Notes: generated by a model from the sequence alone, not told the origin. DNA of 64,000 nt from Nitrosospira briensis C-128 (GCF_000619905.2 NZ_CP012371.1:372001-436000); one strand, 5' to 3'; positions 18,532-28,763 are shown, numbered from the stretch's first letter. Numbers and translations: made by a program.

Positions 18532-20505
18532 ATGCCTGATATCGAAACCTTCTTTTCCGCTGTCGGCGCGCTTGCCCGTACCGTGCCGGGATACAGCATG
18601 CGCGCGCAGCAACTTGAAATGGCGCAGGCAATAGCGGAAACCATCGCCGCAAATTCTCTCCTCGTTGCCGAGGCAGGCACAGGCACAGGCAAAACCTTTG
18701 CGTATCTGGTCCCGGCGTTGCTGGCTGGCGGCAAAGTGATTATCTCCACCGGCACCAAGACCCTGCAAGATCAGCTCTTCAACCGCGACATTCCTACCGT
18801 GCGGACGGCGCTCAAGGCCCCGGTCACCGTGGCGTTATTGAAAGGACGAGCCAACTACGTCTGTCATTACCACCTGGAGCGCACGGTGCAGGAGGGTCGC
18901 GCCATCCTTGCCAGCCGTGAAGAGGTGAAATATCTGAAGCTGATTGAACGCTACGCCGCCGTCACCAAAAGCGGTGACAAAAGCGGATTGAGCGAAGTGC
19001 CGGAAAACGCCGCGGTCTGGCAGCAGGTGACTTCCACACGCGACAATTGCCTCGGTTCGGAATGCCCGCACCACAAGAATTGCTTTGTCATGGAAGCCCG
19101 CAAGCAGGCGCTTGCAGCGGATGTGGTCGTAGTCAACCATCATCTGTTCTTCGCAGACGTCATGTTGCGCGATGAAGGCCTAGCGGAACTGCTCCCCGCC
19201 TGCAACACAGTCATATTCGACGAAGCCCACCAGTTGCCGGAAACCGCCAGCCTGTTTTTTGGAGAATCGGTAAGCACCAGTCAATTGCTGGAGCTTGCTC
19301 GCGACACCGAAGCGGAAACGGTGCGGGGCGCAAAAGATTTTACCGCCCTGCCCCCGGCCATAGCGGCAATGGAAAAGGCGGCACGCGACTTTCGGCTGAC
19401 TATCGAGGGCGAGAATACGCGCCTGCCGCTGGCCGCCACGATGAAGAATGCCAAATTCGGCAGTGCGCTGGATGAACTGCTGAAAAAACTCGATGCGCTG
19501 GTAGATATGCTGGAAAGCCAGGCAGAGCGCTCGGAAGGACTTGAGAACTGCTGGCAACGTGCGCGAGAGATTTCCAGCAACATAAAACGCTGGCGTGACC
19601 AGGCAGAAGCCGAAGGGTTTGTGCGGTGGGTGGAAGTGTTCAATCACGCGCTGCAGCTCAACGCCACGCCGCTTTCCATCGCGGAAATTTTCAACAAACA
19701 GTTGAGCGGGTCTCCCCGCGCATGGGTATTCACTTCCGCCACGCTTTCGGTAAAAGGCGATTTCTCGCACTACAAAAACGAAATGGGCCTGGATACGGAA
19801 TTGAATCCCGCACAGTCAGCCTGCTGGGAGAGCCCATTCGACTTTGCCAACCAGTCCCTGCTTTATGTACCCACCGGCATGCCCGAACCCAACAGCCGGG
19901 AATACACCGAAGAAGTGATAAAAGCCGCACTGCCAGTATTGAAAGCCAGCCGTGGCCGTGCTTTTTTCCTGTGCACCAGCCTGCGCGCAATGAAACGCGC
20001 GCACGAACTGCTGCTGGAGGCATTCGAGCGGGAGAAACTCGACTATCCCATACTGTTGCAAGGCCAGGGTTCGCGCTCCCATATGCTGGAACGCTTCCGT
20101 AAAATGGGCAATGCCATACTTATCGGCAGTCAATCCTTCTGGGAAGGTGTAGATGTACGCGGTGAAGCGTTGTCGGTCGTGATAATCGACAAACTGCCCT
20201 TTGCCCCGCCGGACGACCCGGTGCTCGCCGCGCGCATAGACAAAATCAACAAGGAAGGACGCAATGCCTTCATGGAATATCAACTGCCCCGCGCGGTCAT
20301 CAACCTCAAGCAAGGCGCGGGCAGGCTGATCCGCGATGAAACCGATCGTGGCGTACTGATGATCTGCGACCCGCGCCTCATCACCAAATCGTATGGAAAG
20401 AAAATCTGGCAAAGCCTGCCGCCGATGAAGCGCACGCGAGAACTGGCTGAGGTGGAGGCATTTTTTGCCACGAATAATGAGGCCGTCGTGACCGGTGACT
20501 CATAA
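18532..20505 (+). CDS. yoaA: ATP-dependent DNA helicase, DinG/YoaA (XPD-like) family
   Basis: A 657-residue SF2 helicase. Walker A is EAGTGTGKT (residues 47-55). Four cysteines suited to an iron-sulfur cluster are C111, C173, C178 and C184 (CLGSECPHHKNC). VVVNHHLFFADV follows, with the DEAH box at 230-233 and the C-terminal QGAGRLIRDETDRG (motif VI). Length is close to YoaA (about 636) rather than the longer DinG. Expected role: 5'-to-3' unwinding in repair or replication restart. It stands alone, with no operon partner in reach. Confidence 0.9.
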   Translation: MPDIETFFSAVGALARTVPGYSMRAQQLEMAQAIAETIAANSLLVAEAGTGTGKTFAYLVPALLAGGKVIISTGTKTLQDQLFNRDIPTVRTALKAPVTVALLKGRANYVCHYHLERTVQEGRAILASREEVKYLKLIERYAAVTKSGDKSGLSEVPENAAVWQQVTSTRDNCLGSECPHHKNCFVMEARKQALAADVVVVNHHLFFADVMLRDEGLAELLPACNTVIFDEAHQLPETASLFFGESVSTSQLLELARDTEAETVRGAKDFTALPPAIAAMEKAARDFRLTIEGENTRLPLAATMKNAKFGSALDELLKKLDALVDMLESQAERSEGLENCWQRAREISSNIKRWRDQAEAEGFVRWVEVFNHALQLNATPLSIAEIFNKQLSGSPRAWVFTSATLSVKGDFSHYKNEMGLDTELNPAQSACWESPFDFANQSLLYVPTGMPEPNSREYTEEVIKAALPVLKASRGRAFFLCTSLRAMKRAHELLLEAFEREKLDYPILLQGQGSRSHMLERFRKMGNAILIGSQSFWEGVDVRGEALSVVIIDKLPFAPPDDPVLAARIDKINKEGRNAFMEYQLPRAVINLKQGAGRLIRDETDRGVLMICDPRLITKSYGKKIWQSLPPMKRTRELAEVEAFFATNNEAVVTGDS

Positions 20506-20710
20506 CCGGCCGGGTATTCAGATTCGTAAACGGTTTTAGTATGACTGCGATCTTACAGGCTTATCCACTGCCCGAGTTGGCGCAAGCAATTGTCGCGTCA
20601 AGAGATTCCTAGGAGTTTCCCTTAGCATAAAACCAGAGTTTCCCCAATATACTCATAGTACTAATCGAGCTAGGATAGGGTCAACTAATCTATTTGGGTT
20701 CATTACTATT

Positions 20711-21142
20711 ATGAAAACAAAATCTGGAAAGTTCCTTGCCGCGATATCGATGATAGGGCTGTTGGCTTCGCTAAGCGCCCCCGCTACTGCGGCTGATAAT
20801 TCTGCCGACACCCCTGAAATCCGTGCGGCGATTCAGAATGCCACCACCCGGAGCGATCATGAGGCGATAGCAATACATTATGAAGACGCGGCTTCGCAGA
20901 TGCAGGTAAAAGTAAAGGAACAAAAGGAGTTGCTGGAACAGTATCAGAATAAAAGCTATCTCTATGGTCGGCGGGCGCAAGACTTGCAATCCCATACTGA
21001 AGCGTTAATTCGGAATTACGAGCGCACTATCGCAGCAGATATGCAAGCAGCCGCTTTGCATCGTCAAATGGCTTCAAAACTCGACGAAAACCATGCGACG
21101 TCAGGGAATCAGAGCCAAGAACTTCAAGCGAGCTATCGGTAG
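20711..21142 (+). CDS. Periplasmic helical protein, paralogue of the small lipoprotein family
   Basis: 143 residues with a cleavable signal peptide (MIGLLASLSAPATA-ADN) but no lipobox cysteine, unlike its relatives at 4773 and 17501. The conserved core is AIQNATTRSDHEAIAIHYE, then SYLYGRRAQDLQSHTEALIRNYE, then AALHRQMASKL. Predicted mostly helical and charged, so a coiled or bundle-forming envelope protein is likely. Function unknown. It has its own upstream region of about 200 bases after the helicase gene. Confidence 0.7.
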   Translation: MKTKSGKFLAAISMIGLLASLSAPATAADNSADTPEIRAAIQNATTRSDHEAIAIHYEDAASQMQVKVKEQKELLEQYQNKSYLYGRRAQDLQSHTEALIRNYERTIAADMQAAALHRQMASKLDENHATSGNQSQELQASYR

Positions 21143-21391
21143 ATTTTAAGTCGAGGCAATATTAAGGGTAGTTTCAATAACTCACCTTAAATGTCGAACC
21201 ACCTTCCGACAGGGCTTGCGGTGGACCATAGATCCTCGTAAGCGTACTGAGATAGGTGGGGCATGAAGCGCGTCTTGCGGCCCTGATCCGCAGATGCGCC
21301 ATCCCCTACACCCCCTACACTTTCAGTTTTGCCAAGCTCCGCGCGCCGGATGCCATGGTAGAGCAAAGTGGAGAGGTGGCTCGGTTTCGGT

Positions 21392-22213
21392 TTAACCACC
21401 ACCTCCGCAACCTCCTCCACAACCACCTCCATCACCTGAGCAACCATCCCCATCACCTCCGCAACCACCTTCTGAAGCATCATCATGCCGCTCGCCACCG
21501 ATGGCGTAGTCATTGTCCAGGACATGGTTGAATCCGGCAGATATCTTCAGCGTGTTATCAATCGCGAACAGAAGTGGGAGCCGCTCAGGCGAGTACTGAT
21601 TTATTCCCTCCCAATCACAGGCCAATCGCCATGCTCTGCTTATGCCCTCGGCAAAGGAAGTCGGCGAACTTGCCTCGCTTGCAGGGACATGATGGAGAAA
21701 ACGACCCATGGTACTCCAGCAGAAACGCTCGTAAGATCGTGTGATCAGAATGAATTCATGCCAGGCGCAATCCACCACGCGGGAAGGCATCGAAACTTCT
21801 TCCTTCCCGCTCATATGGCAAAATTGAAAATACTGGCTTAGCCCTTGCATGACGAGGCGCAGATGCTCGTCGGATAGATGAGGATAATGATTCCTGACTT
21901 GTTCCTTTATTGAATCGGGGAACGCGTACTCATTAATGAAAGCGGAACGATATCCGTTTTGCGCACTTTTTCGGGGTCTTTTTTTTCGAGGTCTTTTCGC
22001 CTGAAACAATGGAAAAAATAGAATTAAGCTTAAATAAAGAAAAAAAAGCACGATATCGCTTGCTTCCGCCACCCATTTAAACATTCCATACATAACGACA
22101 ACTACCCCATAAAAGAAGATCGGCTCAAAAATCCGAGTGTGGTTCTTCCTTTCTTTCAGGAAAGGCCTCAATGGAACTATTGCTTTCATCGGCAAATATT
22201 CGCTCACGTTCAT
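21392..22213 (-). CDS. Membrane protein with Gly/Cys-rich C-terminal tail
   Basis: 273 residues; start supported by GGGAGAG just upstream of the ATG at 22213. Two hydrophobic segments occupy about residues 30-70. A soluble domain follows, with the conserved-looking VVDCAWHEFILITRSYERFC and FLHHVPA, seen in glycine-rich-domain-like bacterial proteins. The tail of about 25 residues is almost only Gly, Cys and Asp (GGCGGDGDGCSGDGGGCGGG). Such tails occur in TIGR04222-like and related membrane proteins. Function unknown; the tail could bind metal or form disulfides. Confidence 0.65.
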   Translation of the reverse strand: MNVSEYLPMKAIVPLRPFLKERKNHTRIFEPIFFYGVVVVMYGMFKWVAEASDIVLFFLYLSLILFFPLFQAKRPRKKRPRKSAQNGYRSAFINEYAFPDSIKEQVRNHYPHLSDEHLRLVMQGLSQYFQFCHMSGKEEVSMPSRVVDCAWHEFILITRSYERFCWSTMGRFLHHVPASEASSPTSFAEGISRAWRLACDWEGINQYSPERLPLLFAIDNTLKISAGFNHVLDNDYAIGGERHDDASEGGCGGDGDGCSGDGGGCGGGCGGGG

Positions 22214-22716
22214 GACTCTCCCGGTATGTCACTGACGTGCTCATTGCTTCGTTCCGTAACCCACAATCGATATTCGACGATATTTCATTTTCCTGGGTAA
22301 GCGTATTAATACGGAGAACAGATACGTAGTTGCCACAAGCGATTGAATAAAAACATAAATAAATTGGAGTATATGAACGCACCTGAAGCAGTTGATGGCC
22401 TATATGGATGTCGTGACGCGCACGCGATGGATGCGTCGGGAAAGCGTGAAAAAAATGCATGATGTCTCGCTTCCAACCTGAGCTGTATAAAGGCGTCCAG
22501 CAGTTTTTTAAAAAGCCTGGAGGTCATACGGTAAGTCGCGCACTGGATCGGGATGGTATAAACCGATTCCGGATGGTTAGCCGGCTTTACTCATGGACAA
22601 CCGGCAATCGTTATCTGCTGGGCCCATCATGACGATCGTATGAAAAAGCCTGAATGCCAATCAAAGCGGACATACCGCTCGATAGATCCAGGTCGGGATG
22701 ACAGATTGCTTCTGCG
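22214..22716. other. Gene-free stretch before dcuB end
   Basis: About 500 bases without a supported gene; open frames here overlap one another and lack ribosome sites. It contains one TACGTA hexamer at 22323-22328, like the paired copies upstream of the kinase at 24528. Confidence 0.4.
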
Positions 22717-24057
22717 CTAGACGAGTCCGCGTGTCGCAGCAAACAAATATCCGAACACGCACGAAGTGGATACGCCAATCAGTCCGGGCAGGATGAAGCT
22801 GCTATCTAGCAGGTATTTGCCGGTATGCGTGGTGCCGGAGAGATCGAACTGGATGGCTGCCAGGTCGCTTGGATAAGTGGGCAGGATAAAATAGCCATAG
22901 CTCGCAGCCGCAAAAGCGATGACATATCCGGGCGCCACGCCGATCGACAGAGCCAGCGGTACCATTGCGGTGATGGCGGCTGCCTGGGAATTTACCAGCC
23001 TGGAAACCATCAGCAACGCAATCGCATAAGTCCAGGGCTGGGCCTCCACCAACCCCGACAACGCGATCTTCACATCTTCCAGATTCGCTTCGAATACGGT
23101 GTTAGCCATCCAGGCAACACCGAATACCGCAACGACAGCAACCATGCCGGCACGGAAAACATCGTTTTGGGCTATGGCTGCGGGATCCGTTTCCGTAAAT
23201 AAAATAATGAGGGCACCGGCCAGCAGCATGAATATCTGAATGGTGATCACCATCGATAATGGTTTACCATCGACAACGGGTCTCAGCGATTCGATTGCGC
23301 CGAGCATGGACACCACCATTATCGCGCCGAAAAATATGCCCATTGCGATCCATTGGCCGGGCAGCAACTGCTTCTTTTCCAATGAAGCGGTCTCGCCATA
23401 CACGCGCTTCCAGTTATCGGGGTCGGCAATAAATGCCTGGAACCGTTTATCGTCATCGAGCTCCTTGCCGCGGAACCCGCTGAAAATACTGACTATCAAT
23501 ACGCCGACCAATGTTGAAGGGATTGTAATTGACAACACGGTAATGAAATCGATTGCCGCACCTTCCACGGGTATGGCGGCAAGAAATGCCGCCAGCGAAA
23601 CCATTGCCACCGATACCGGACTCGCGACGATGCCCATCTGGCTGGCAACAGCGGAAGCAGCCATGGGGCGCTCCGGGCGGATGCCGTTCCTGATCGCGAC
23701 GTCATAAATGATGGGCAGCATCGTATAAACGACATGGCCTGTGCCACATACCATCGTCAATCCGCAGGTCGTAAAAGGCGCCAGCACCGATATGAATTTC
23801 GGATTGCGCCGCAAGAGTTTCTCTACTCCCCGCAACACCACCTCCAATCCTCCCGAGGCCTGCAGCGTTGCCGAGGCAGCCACGACCGCGATGATGGTAA
23901 GTATCACATCCACTGGCGGTTTTCCTGGCGATAACCGGAAAACGAATACCAATATGACGAGGCCAATGCCGCTTAGCAAGCCCAGCGCGACGCCCCCTTT
24001 TCGCGTGCCGTAAACCAGGCAGGCAAGAATGATGGCCAGTTCCAGAAGGAAATCCAT
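22717..24057 (-). CDS. dcuB: Anaerobic C4-dicarboxylate transporter, DcuA/DcuB family
   Basis: 446 residues from ATG 24057 (a TTG 9 bases upstream is possible), the same length as DcuB. The segments [71 protein letters not shown] and [15 protein letters not shown] follow DcuB closely. It is an inner-membrane protein with about 12 hydrophobic segments, exchanging or taking up fumarate, malate, succinate or aspartate. It is divergent from a Cache-domain histidine kinase gene with two TACGTA sites in between, suggesting ligand-responsive control by that two-component pair. Confidence 0.9.
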   Translation of the reverse strand: MDFLLELAIILACLVYGTRKGGVALGLLSGIGLVILVFVFRLSPGKPPVDVILTIIAVVAASATLQASGGLEVVLRGVEKLLRRNPKFISVLAPFTTCGLTMVCGTGHVVYTMLPIIYDVAIRNGIRPERPMAASAVASQMGIVASPVSVAMVSLAAFLAAIPVEGAAIDFITVLSITIPSTLVGVLIVSIFSGFRGKELDDDKRFQAFIADPDNWKRVYGETASLEKKQLLPGQWIAMGIFFGAIMVVSMLGAIESLRPVVDGKPLSMVITIQIFMLLAGALIILFTETDPAAIAQNDVFRAGMVAVVAVFGVAWMANTVFEANLEDVKIALSGLVEAQPWTYAIALLMVSRLVNSQAAAITAMVPLALSIGVAPGYVIAFAAASYGYFILPTYPSDLAAIQFDLSGTTHTGKYLLDSSFILPGLIGVSTSCVFGYLFAATRGLV

Positions 24058-24527
24058 GCTGCTCAATTTTCCCAGGTAAAAATGGACAACCGCTTATCTT
24101 GAATCCAGGGCCGACATATCACCCAAACACAACAGTCATCTGTTGGCGAATTTGTGCCGTGAAAAGGCAAGAAAGAATATAAATGACTACGCATTTACCA
24201 TAATTGTTCATAGACAGCAAAATGAGCCCCCTACATCCCGGTCGATGCCCATACAAGTGATTGATCGGGAAAAACGCGGCTGATATTATGCCCCACCTAT
24301 TCTGGCTGAATTAGAGTTTTTCCCATTCGAACAGCATGCAGCATGGTCGAGGCAATTTCGTTCGTGGAAGACCGGTTTAGCCAGATCTGCAACTCATCAA
24401 TGCTGATTGCTTTCATGCAGCTGACATTTGGCAACAATCTGTTTTCTTGAGCAAGCGCACAAATACGTAGCACGGATACGTAGTTCTACGCATATGCCCA
24501 TGACACGCGAGCGATAAAATGGAGTTT
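24058..24527. other. Divergent regulatory region between dcuB and kinase gene
   Basis: About 470 bases with no supported gene; promoters for both divergent genes must lie here. The only structured signal noticed is the TACGTA pair listed separately. The minus-strand frame at 24413-24601 has no coding support. Confidence 0.45.
24464..24482. promoter_or_regulatory. Paired TACGTA palindromes upstream of Cache kinase
   Basis: TACGTA occurs at 24464-24469 and 24477-24482, both followed by G, 13 bp apart, about 50 bases before the kinase start. Similar pairs lie at 29941 and a single at 22323. Candidate binding sites for the neighbouring LuxR-type regulators; inferred from position and symmetry only. 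Confidence 0.35.
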
Positions 24528-25865
24528 ATGAAGCTAAGACAAAAAATCATTGTATTTGCCACTGTGCCGCTTGTTCTGGCACTTTGCATCATTGCGTTCA
24601 CTGTCTATCACCATGCAACGGAATTAAGCAAAGCTCAGCAAGAGGTTATTCAACCGGCTTTTCGTGCCAGCAAGCAGGCGGAATTGAAGAGCTACGTGAC
24701 GCTTGCCAGGCATTCGATCGCCCATCTTTATGAATCGGGGCGCACCGATACTGCGGCGATGGAAGAGGCCAAAGCCATCCTGACGCGGCTGGATTACTCG
24801 GATGATGGTTATTTTTTTGTATACGACCTCAAAGGCACACTACTTGTTCATTCACGCAGGCCGGAGCTGATCGGTCGCAATCGCCTGGATTACAAGGATG
24901 TTAACGGCTATCCAACCATCCACAGCCTGATCAGCCGCGCGAATGAGGGGGGCGGTTATGTACAGTACGCAACGGAAAAACCAACCACTAAATTACCCGC
25001 CATCAAGCTCACCTATGTAATTCCCCTGCCGGAGTGGGGATGGGTGATGGGGACCGGGATTTATCTCGATGATGTCGAGAACGCATTAGCTACCGTGGAT
25101 GCCCAGGTGTCGAGCAATAATTTCAACACTATGCGCTGGATTGGCGTCATTGCATTTCTAGGCGTGGTCCTGGTGGTTGTTTCCGGCCTTGTGCTGAGCA
25201 TCCGTGAGCGCCACGCCGCGCGAGTGGAGGAACAGATCAGATTGGCGGGCGAATTGCACGACGACATCTGCCAAAGACTGGTATCCGCCATATTGCTAAC
25301 CAAAACAGGTATTATCCGGTTGGGAATACCTGAGCAGTTCATGCAGGCGCAGCACATGTTCGAGCGCGCGGCGGCCGAACTGAATAAAATCCTCAGGGAC
25401 ACTCGCAACCTGGGCCTTGGACTTTATTCGGATATAACCGGCTTGATGCCGTCGCTCCGTCAGTTGGCCCGTGATATGCAAACTGGTTCGACCTCTATCG
25501 ATTTCACCGCAGTGGGTAATACAGAGGATCTATCCGCTGCGGTTAATGAAGTCTTGTTCCGGACTGCCCAGGGAGCCCTGAGAAATGTCATGGAGCATGC
25601 CGCTGCCAACCAGGCATGGATGCGGCTGGAAGGCGGCAAGCGCCGGGTAGTGCTCACCATCCGTGATAATGGCACCGGCTTCGACACAAACCGGCTCGAC
25701 ACCGAACCAGAATTCGGCATGAGTTTACGTAATATGGAAAAGCGGATGGAAAAGATCGGCGGGCACCTGGATATCAATTCTACAACCAGCGGCACAACGA
25801 TAACCGCCACCGCTCCGATATCTTTATTACGCTACTTATTCAATTATTTCTTTCCAAAACCATGA
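24528..25865 (+). CDS. Cache-domain sensor histidine kinase (NarL-type, HisKA_3)
   Basis: 445 residues from MKLRQKII. I chose this ATG because the paralogue at 32523 starts identically; an ATG 9 bases upstream is possible. Parts: first transmembrane helix (residues 8-27), periplasmic single Cache domain (DYSDDGYFFVYDLKGTLLVHS, PEWGWVMGTGIYLDD), second membrane helix (about residues 207-228), H-box with the phosphorylated His in AGELHDDICQRL, and an ATPase domain (NEVLFRTAQGALRNVMEHA, DNGTGFD). It probably senses a small carboxylate outside the inner membrane, in view of the divergent dcuB. Its stop overlaps the regulator gene by 4 bp. Confidence 0.88.
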   Translation: MKLRQKIIVFATVPLVLALCIIAFTVYHHATELSKAQQEVIQPAFRASKQAELKSYVTLARHSIAHLYESGRTDTAAMEEAKAILTRLDYSDDGYFFVYDLKGTLLVHSRRPELIGRNRLDYKDVNGYPTIHSLISRANEGGGYVQYATEKPTTKLPAIKLTYVIPLPEWGWVMGTGIYLDDVENALATVDAQVSSNNFNTMRWIGVIAFLGVVLVVVSGLVLSIRERHAARVEEQIRLAGELHDDICQRLVSAILLTKTGIIRLGIPEQFMQAQHMFERAAAELNKILRDTRNLGLGLYSDITGLMPSLRQLARDMQTGSTSIDFTAVGNTEDLSAAVNEVLFRTAQGALRNVMEHAAANQAWMRLEGGKRRVVLTIRDNGTGFDTNRLDTEPEFGMSLRNMEKRMEKIGGHLDINSTTSGTTITATAPISLLRYLFNYFFPKP

Positions 25866-26578
25866 TATACGGTCAACCCATCAACATCATGCTGGTCGAT
25901 GATCACAAGATGATATTAAACGGGTTACGAGGCCTGCTGGAAACACAGATAGCTTTTCGAGTGGTTGCGGAGGCAGCTGGCGGGGAAGAAGCCCTGCATA
26001 AGGTAAACGAATTACACAAGGCAAACGGTAAGGAGGCAATACACCTGGTGGTGACCGATCTGGCGATGCGCCGCGGAACTATCAACGGTATCCAATTGAC
26101 CAAGAAGCTGCTCGCTGACTTTCCCGCTTTACGCGTTCTGGTATATACCATGCACGATGAAGAAGCATACATACTTCAAGCAATCCAGGCGGGTGCGTGG
26201 GGTTATGTAATGAAAGACGAGGATACGGCAGTAGATCCTGTCATCGAAGCAATCCATAGGATCGTTAAAGGCCACAAAGTCTTTCCTCTGGTACTGAAAC
26301 CCGAAGAGCATCTGACTCCGACCGAACGACAAGTCCTATGGCTTCTTGGCGATGGGAAGTCCAATGCATATATTGCTGCCAAGCTCCGTGAAACCAGTAT
26401 AACTAAGCGCACAGTGGAAAAGCATCGCTCCAATATCTGGGATAAATTAAAAGAATATCTGTCGGAAGAAGACAGCGAGAATCCAACGGTTCTGATAAAT
26501 ATTGCCACAAGGTATAGAGATCGCTGTCCCTTCCCCATCATCATTGATGCGAAAATGAAAGATGGATCCTCTCGCTAA
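25862..26578 (+). CDS. LuxR/NarL-type response regulator
   Basis: 238 residues, ATG overlapping the kinase stop (ATGA). The receiver domain has acidic residues in MLVDDHKM, the phosphoacceptor Asp in LVVTDLAMRRG, a Thr in VLVYTMHDEE and Lys in YVMKDED. The C-terminal HTH is LTPTERQVLWLLGDGKSNAYIAAKL followed by RTVEKHRSNIWDKL. It is slightly longer than usual in the receiver loop and at the C-terminus. Cognate partner of the preceding kinase; target promoters may include dcuB and those with TACGTA sites (inference). Confidence 0.88.
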   Translation: MIYGQPINIMLVDDHKMILNGLRGLLETQIAFRVVAEAAGGEEALHKVNELHKANGKEAIHLVVTDLAMRRGTINGIQLTKKLLADFPALRVLVYTMHDEEAYILQAIQAGAWGYVMKDEDTAVDPVIEAIHRIVKGHKVFPLVLKPEEHLTPTERQVLWLLGDGKSNAYIAAKLRETSITKRTVEKHRSNIWDKLKEYLSEEDSENPTVLINIATRYRDRCPFPIIIDAKMKDGSSR

Positions 26579-26930
26579 TTACTTTGGCGAGTGCGCCTCG
26601 TCTTTGAGACCACCATTGCCCTTTCGCTGCTTGGCTGTTCAATAGCTGACCCGGCATAGAGTAAGCTATCGAACGCATCGGTTAGAATTGAGACATTCTC
26701 GTAAATTATTACGGCGCACACTAACGATAGCCTCGATCGTCGATTATCGACCAGCGGCACGGCTTATACTTACTTTGGGTACACACGCGGCTGCGGATAT
26801 CTGTGTCATGCACTTTTATTGTTCGCAATGCTTGACGTTGAGAACCCGGCGCAGAAAGCATACGTATCGTGGAGTCTTCCACTTCCACATGCTGCCTTCT
26901 GCGCGTTCGATAAAAGAACGGGGCGACTCT
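26579..26930. other. Gene-free stretch between regulator and DUF4410 gene
   Basis: About 350 bases where two convergent genes end. Frames open here overlap the real minus-strand gene and have no coding support. No clear terminator hairpin was recognised. Confidence 0.4.
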
Positions 26931-27467
26931 TTATTCTTTCGCGCTCGTCACCGCCTGTGCCACGCCTTCCGCAAATCCATGCTCCACGTCTTCAATCGTT
27001 GTGAGGCCACCATAGACTCCACCCCATGCGAACGTCTTGTCGATATCGAATTCGGAAACTTTCACACGCTCGGGCAGCAGGAATACGGATGCTCTGGCAT
27101 CAATATGAATTTGCCCAAGCCCGACAAGCATGAATCTGGCGAAAGCATTGCCTTTTTCATATCGTGTCAGCAACACCGCGATCTCATACTCACGCTTGCC
27201 CGAAGAATCGGGATTCTGCAATTTTTGCATGTCGATCTTTCCCAGAATGTTCCGGGCCAGCCGCTGTTTCTCATATTCGTCGATAAAAATGCCCTCTGCC
27301 GCTTCTATTTTCACATCGGCGGTGTCGTTCGCGTCCAGGCGCTGGTCCTTCGGTAATGCTTGCCTGAATGCCGCGTTAGGGGATGTTGTCGCGCACCCGG
27401 AAAGCAATAGTCCGGCGCCTATCGCCGCCAGGAGACCAACCCGCAATATCTTGATTGAATAGTACAT
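26931..27467 (-). CDS. DUF4410-like lipoprotein
   Basis: 178 residues with a signal and lipobox (LLLSGC-ATTS). The C-terminal part has VSEFDIDKTFAWGGVYGGLTTIEDVE, typical of DUF4410 proteins, which are small envelope lipoproteins of unknown role. It precedes two other small secreted proteins on the same strand (27523 and 28100), so an envelope-stress or surface function is possible. Start at the ATG 27467 matches the signal peptide. Confidence 0.7.
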   Translation of the reverse strand: MYYSIKILRVGLLAAIGAGLLLSGCATTSPNAAFRQALPKDQRLDANDTADVKIEAAEGIFIDEYEKQRLARNILGKIDMQKLQNPDSSGKREYEIAVLLTRYEKGNAFARFMLVGLGQIHIDARASVFLLPERVKVSEFDIDKTFAWGGVYGGLTTIEDVEHGFAEGVAQAVTSAKE

Positions 27468-27522
27468 TTTATTGATATTTCCTTTTTTAAGTTAAAATAT
27501 TCGTGTTCATCAGCAGGTGCAT

Positions 27523-27924
27523 TTATTTCTTCAATACCGTAACTTGATCGACCCTGTCGTCCTTATCGTATGAAACCTGGTAAGCCATCTCATCACCGCT
27601 GAAAACCGCTTCCGCGGGTGTGCCGACAACCTCCCACAAACCCAGCGTTGCTACATCGGCAGCACCATGAAACAACGCCCTGCCGGCTTTTACCCCGGTG
27701 CTGTAACCCTGGATGAACTTGAAAACCTCATATTTCCTGCCATCCCTCGTCTCCGATACGGCAGGAGGACCAAACTCACCCAGAAGCATATTTCTTGAAG
27801 TGCCTGACCTGAACAAATCCACATTCTTCTTGTCGGGTTGCTTCGCCGCCATGAAAACCGAGCATCCCGAGTTGAAGATCAATACAGGCGCGAGAAGAAA
27901 TACTGCCAATAGCTTATGTGTCAT
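27523..27924 (-). CDS. Small lipoprotein, unknown
   Basis: 133 residues with a signal and lipobox (FNSGC-SVFM). The mature region has a pattern often seen in small outer-membrane lipoproteins (NMLLGEFGPPAVSETRDGRKYEVFKF), resembling an SmpA/OmlA-like fold: a short strand, a G-P-P turn, then DKDDRVDQVTVLKK at the end. That resemblance is weak. It lies 55 bases upstream of the DUF4410 gene and may share its transcript. Confidence 0.6.
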   Translation of the reverse strand: MTHKLLAVFLLAPVLIFNSGCSVFMAAKQPDKKNVDLFRSGTSRNMLLGEFGPPAVSETRDGRKYEVFKFIQGYSTGVKAGRALFHGAADVATLGLWEVVGTPAEAVFSGDEMAYQVSYDKDDRVDQVTVLKK

Positions 27925-28099
27925 GATTTTTATGTTCTCGAAAGTTAATGACTAATGTGTATGAATCCGGGCTTTCCTTTGGAGCGCCACTCTTGTTACG
28001 ATAATTCATGTAATTGTGTTTAAAAGTGGCTATAACAACGAAGCGGTATATTCAAGTTGGAAATACATTTCCCCGATGGTGGGAACAACGCTCCGAACT

Positions 28100-28681
28100 C
28101 TATTTCTTCACCAGTACATCGGCCTCGGAAAAAATCCGCCTAGCGATATCCTCCAGTTCGGAAGGCCCCTCGTCGCCATGGTTGACGCATTTTTCATAGC
28201 TGGCCGCGGTAAAGCAGATCCGCATGCCGCCAGCGTCCAGAAGATGGAGTGCAGCCGTTTCGACAGTTCCCCCATCCTTCAGGAACACCGAATATCGGTT
28301 GGTATAATCATCTGGCATGTCGAAGAAATGAATCCTGTAGAACTCGTTCATCAGGGCCAGCAGCTTCGTCACCTGGTAGGTGAATGGCATGATTTTTCCG
28401 TCCCGCTCCAGCGTTGCGCTACCGGAACCGGACAAGCTGACCCGCTGAACCCGAAAGGCGGCGTTGCCGGGATGACGGGTCAGACGGATGTGGACGTCGT
28501 CAATACGATAGGTCAATGGCGGGCCGCCCGATTCAGGATTACGTTCCGCAGCCATGGCCGCCGGCACCCCAAGGCACGCGATAACGATCAGCAGAGTGCC
28601 GACGAAGAATCGCGCATCCCCAAGCTCACATTTGGAATTAGCCAATTGGTCCGTATCGGCTTTGTTGGCTTCGGATATCAT
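28100..28681 (-). CDS. Secreted protein of unknown function
   Basis: 193 residues. A long polar N-terminus of about 25 residues is followed by a hydrophobic segment (FFVGTLLIVIACLGVPAAMAA) that reads as a signal peptide. The mature part begins with an extended region, has SLSGSGSATLERDGK and FDMPDDYTNRY, and ends in helices with two cysteines (RICFTAASYEKC) that may form a disulfide. I do not recognise the family. The start is the first ATG in frame; the long n-region is odd and may mean a later start codon of another type. Confidence 0.55.
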   Translation of the reverse strand: MISEANKADTDQLANSKCELGDARFFVGTLLIVIACLGVPAAMAAERNPESGGPPLTYRIDDVHIRLTRHPGNAAFRVQRVSLSGSGSATLERDGKIMPFTYQVTKLLALMNEFYRIHFFDMPDDYTNRYSVFLKDGGTVETAALHLLDAGGMRICFTAASYEKCVNHGDEGPSELEDIARRIFSEADVLVKK

Positions 28682-28763
28682 TTGACTTCACCCTTCTCGA
28701 AAATTGTTGCCGGTAGTTTTAACCGGCAAGAAATTCGGCACCCGTTTTTGGGTCCCGAGTCGT

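Noticed and set aside
26688-27356. 222-residue plus-strand frame
   Set aside because: Antisense to the DUF4410 lipoprotein, no ribosome site, unlikely composition.
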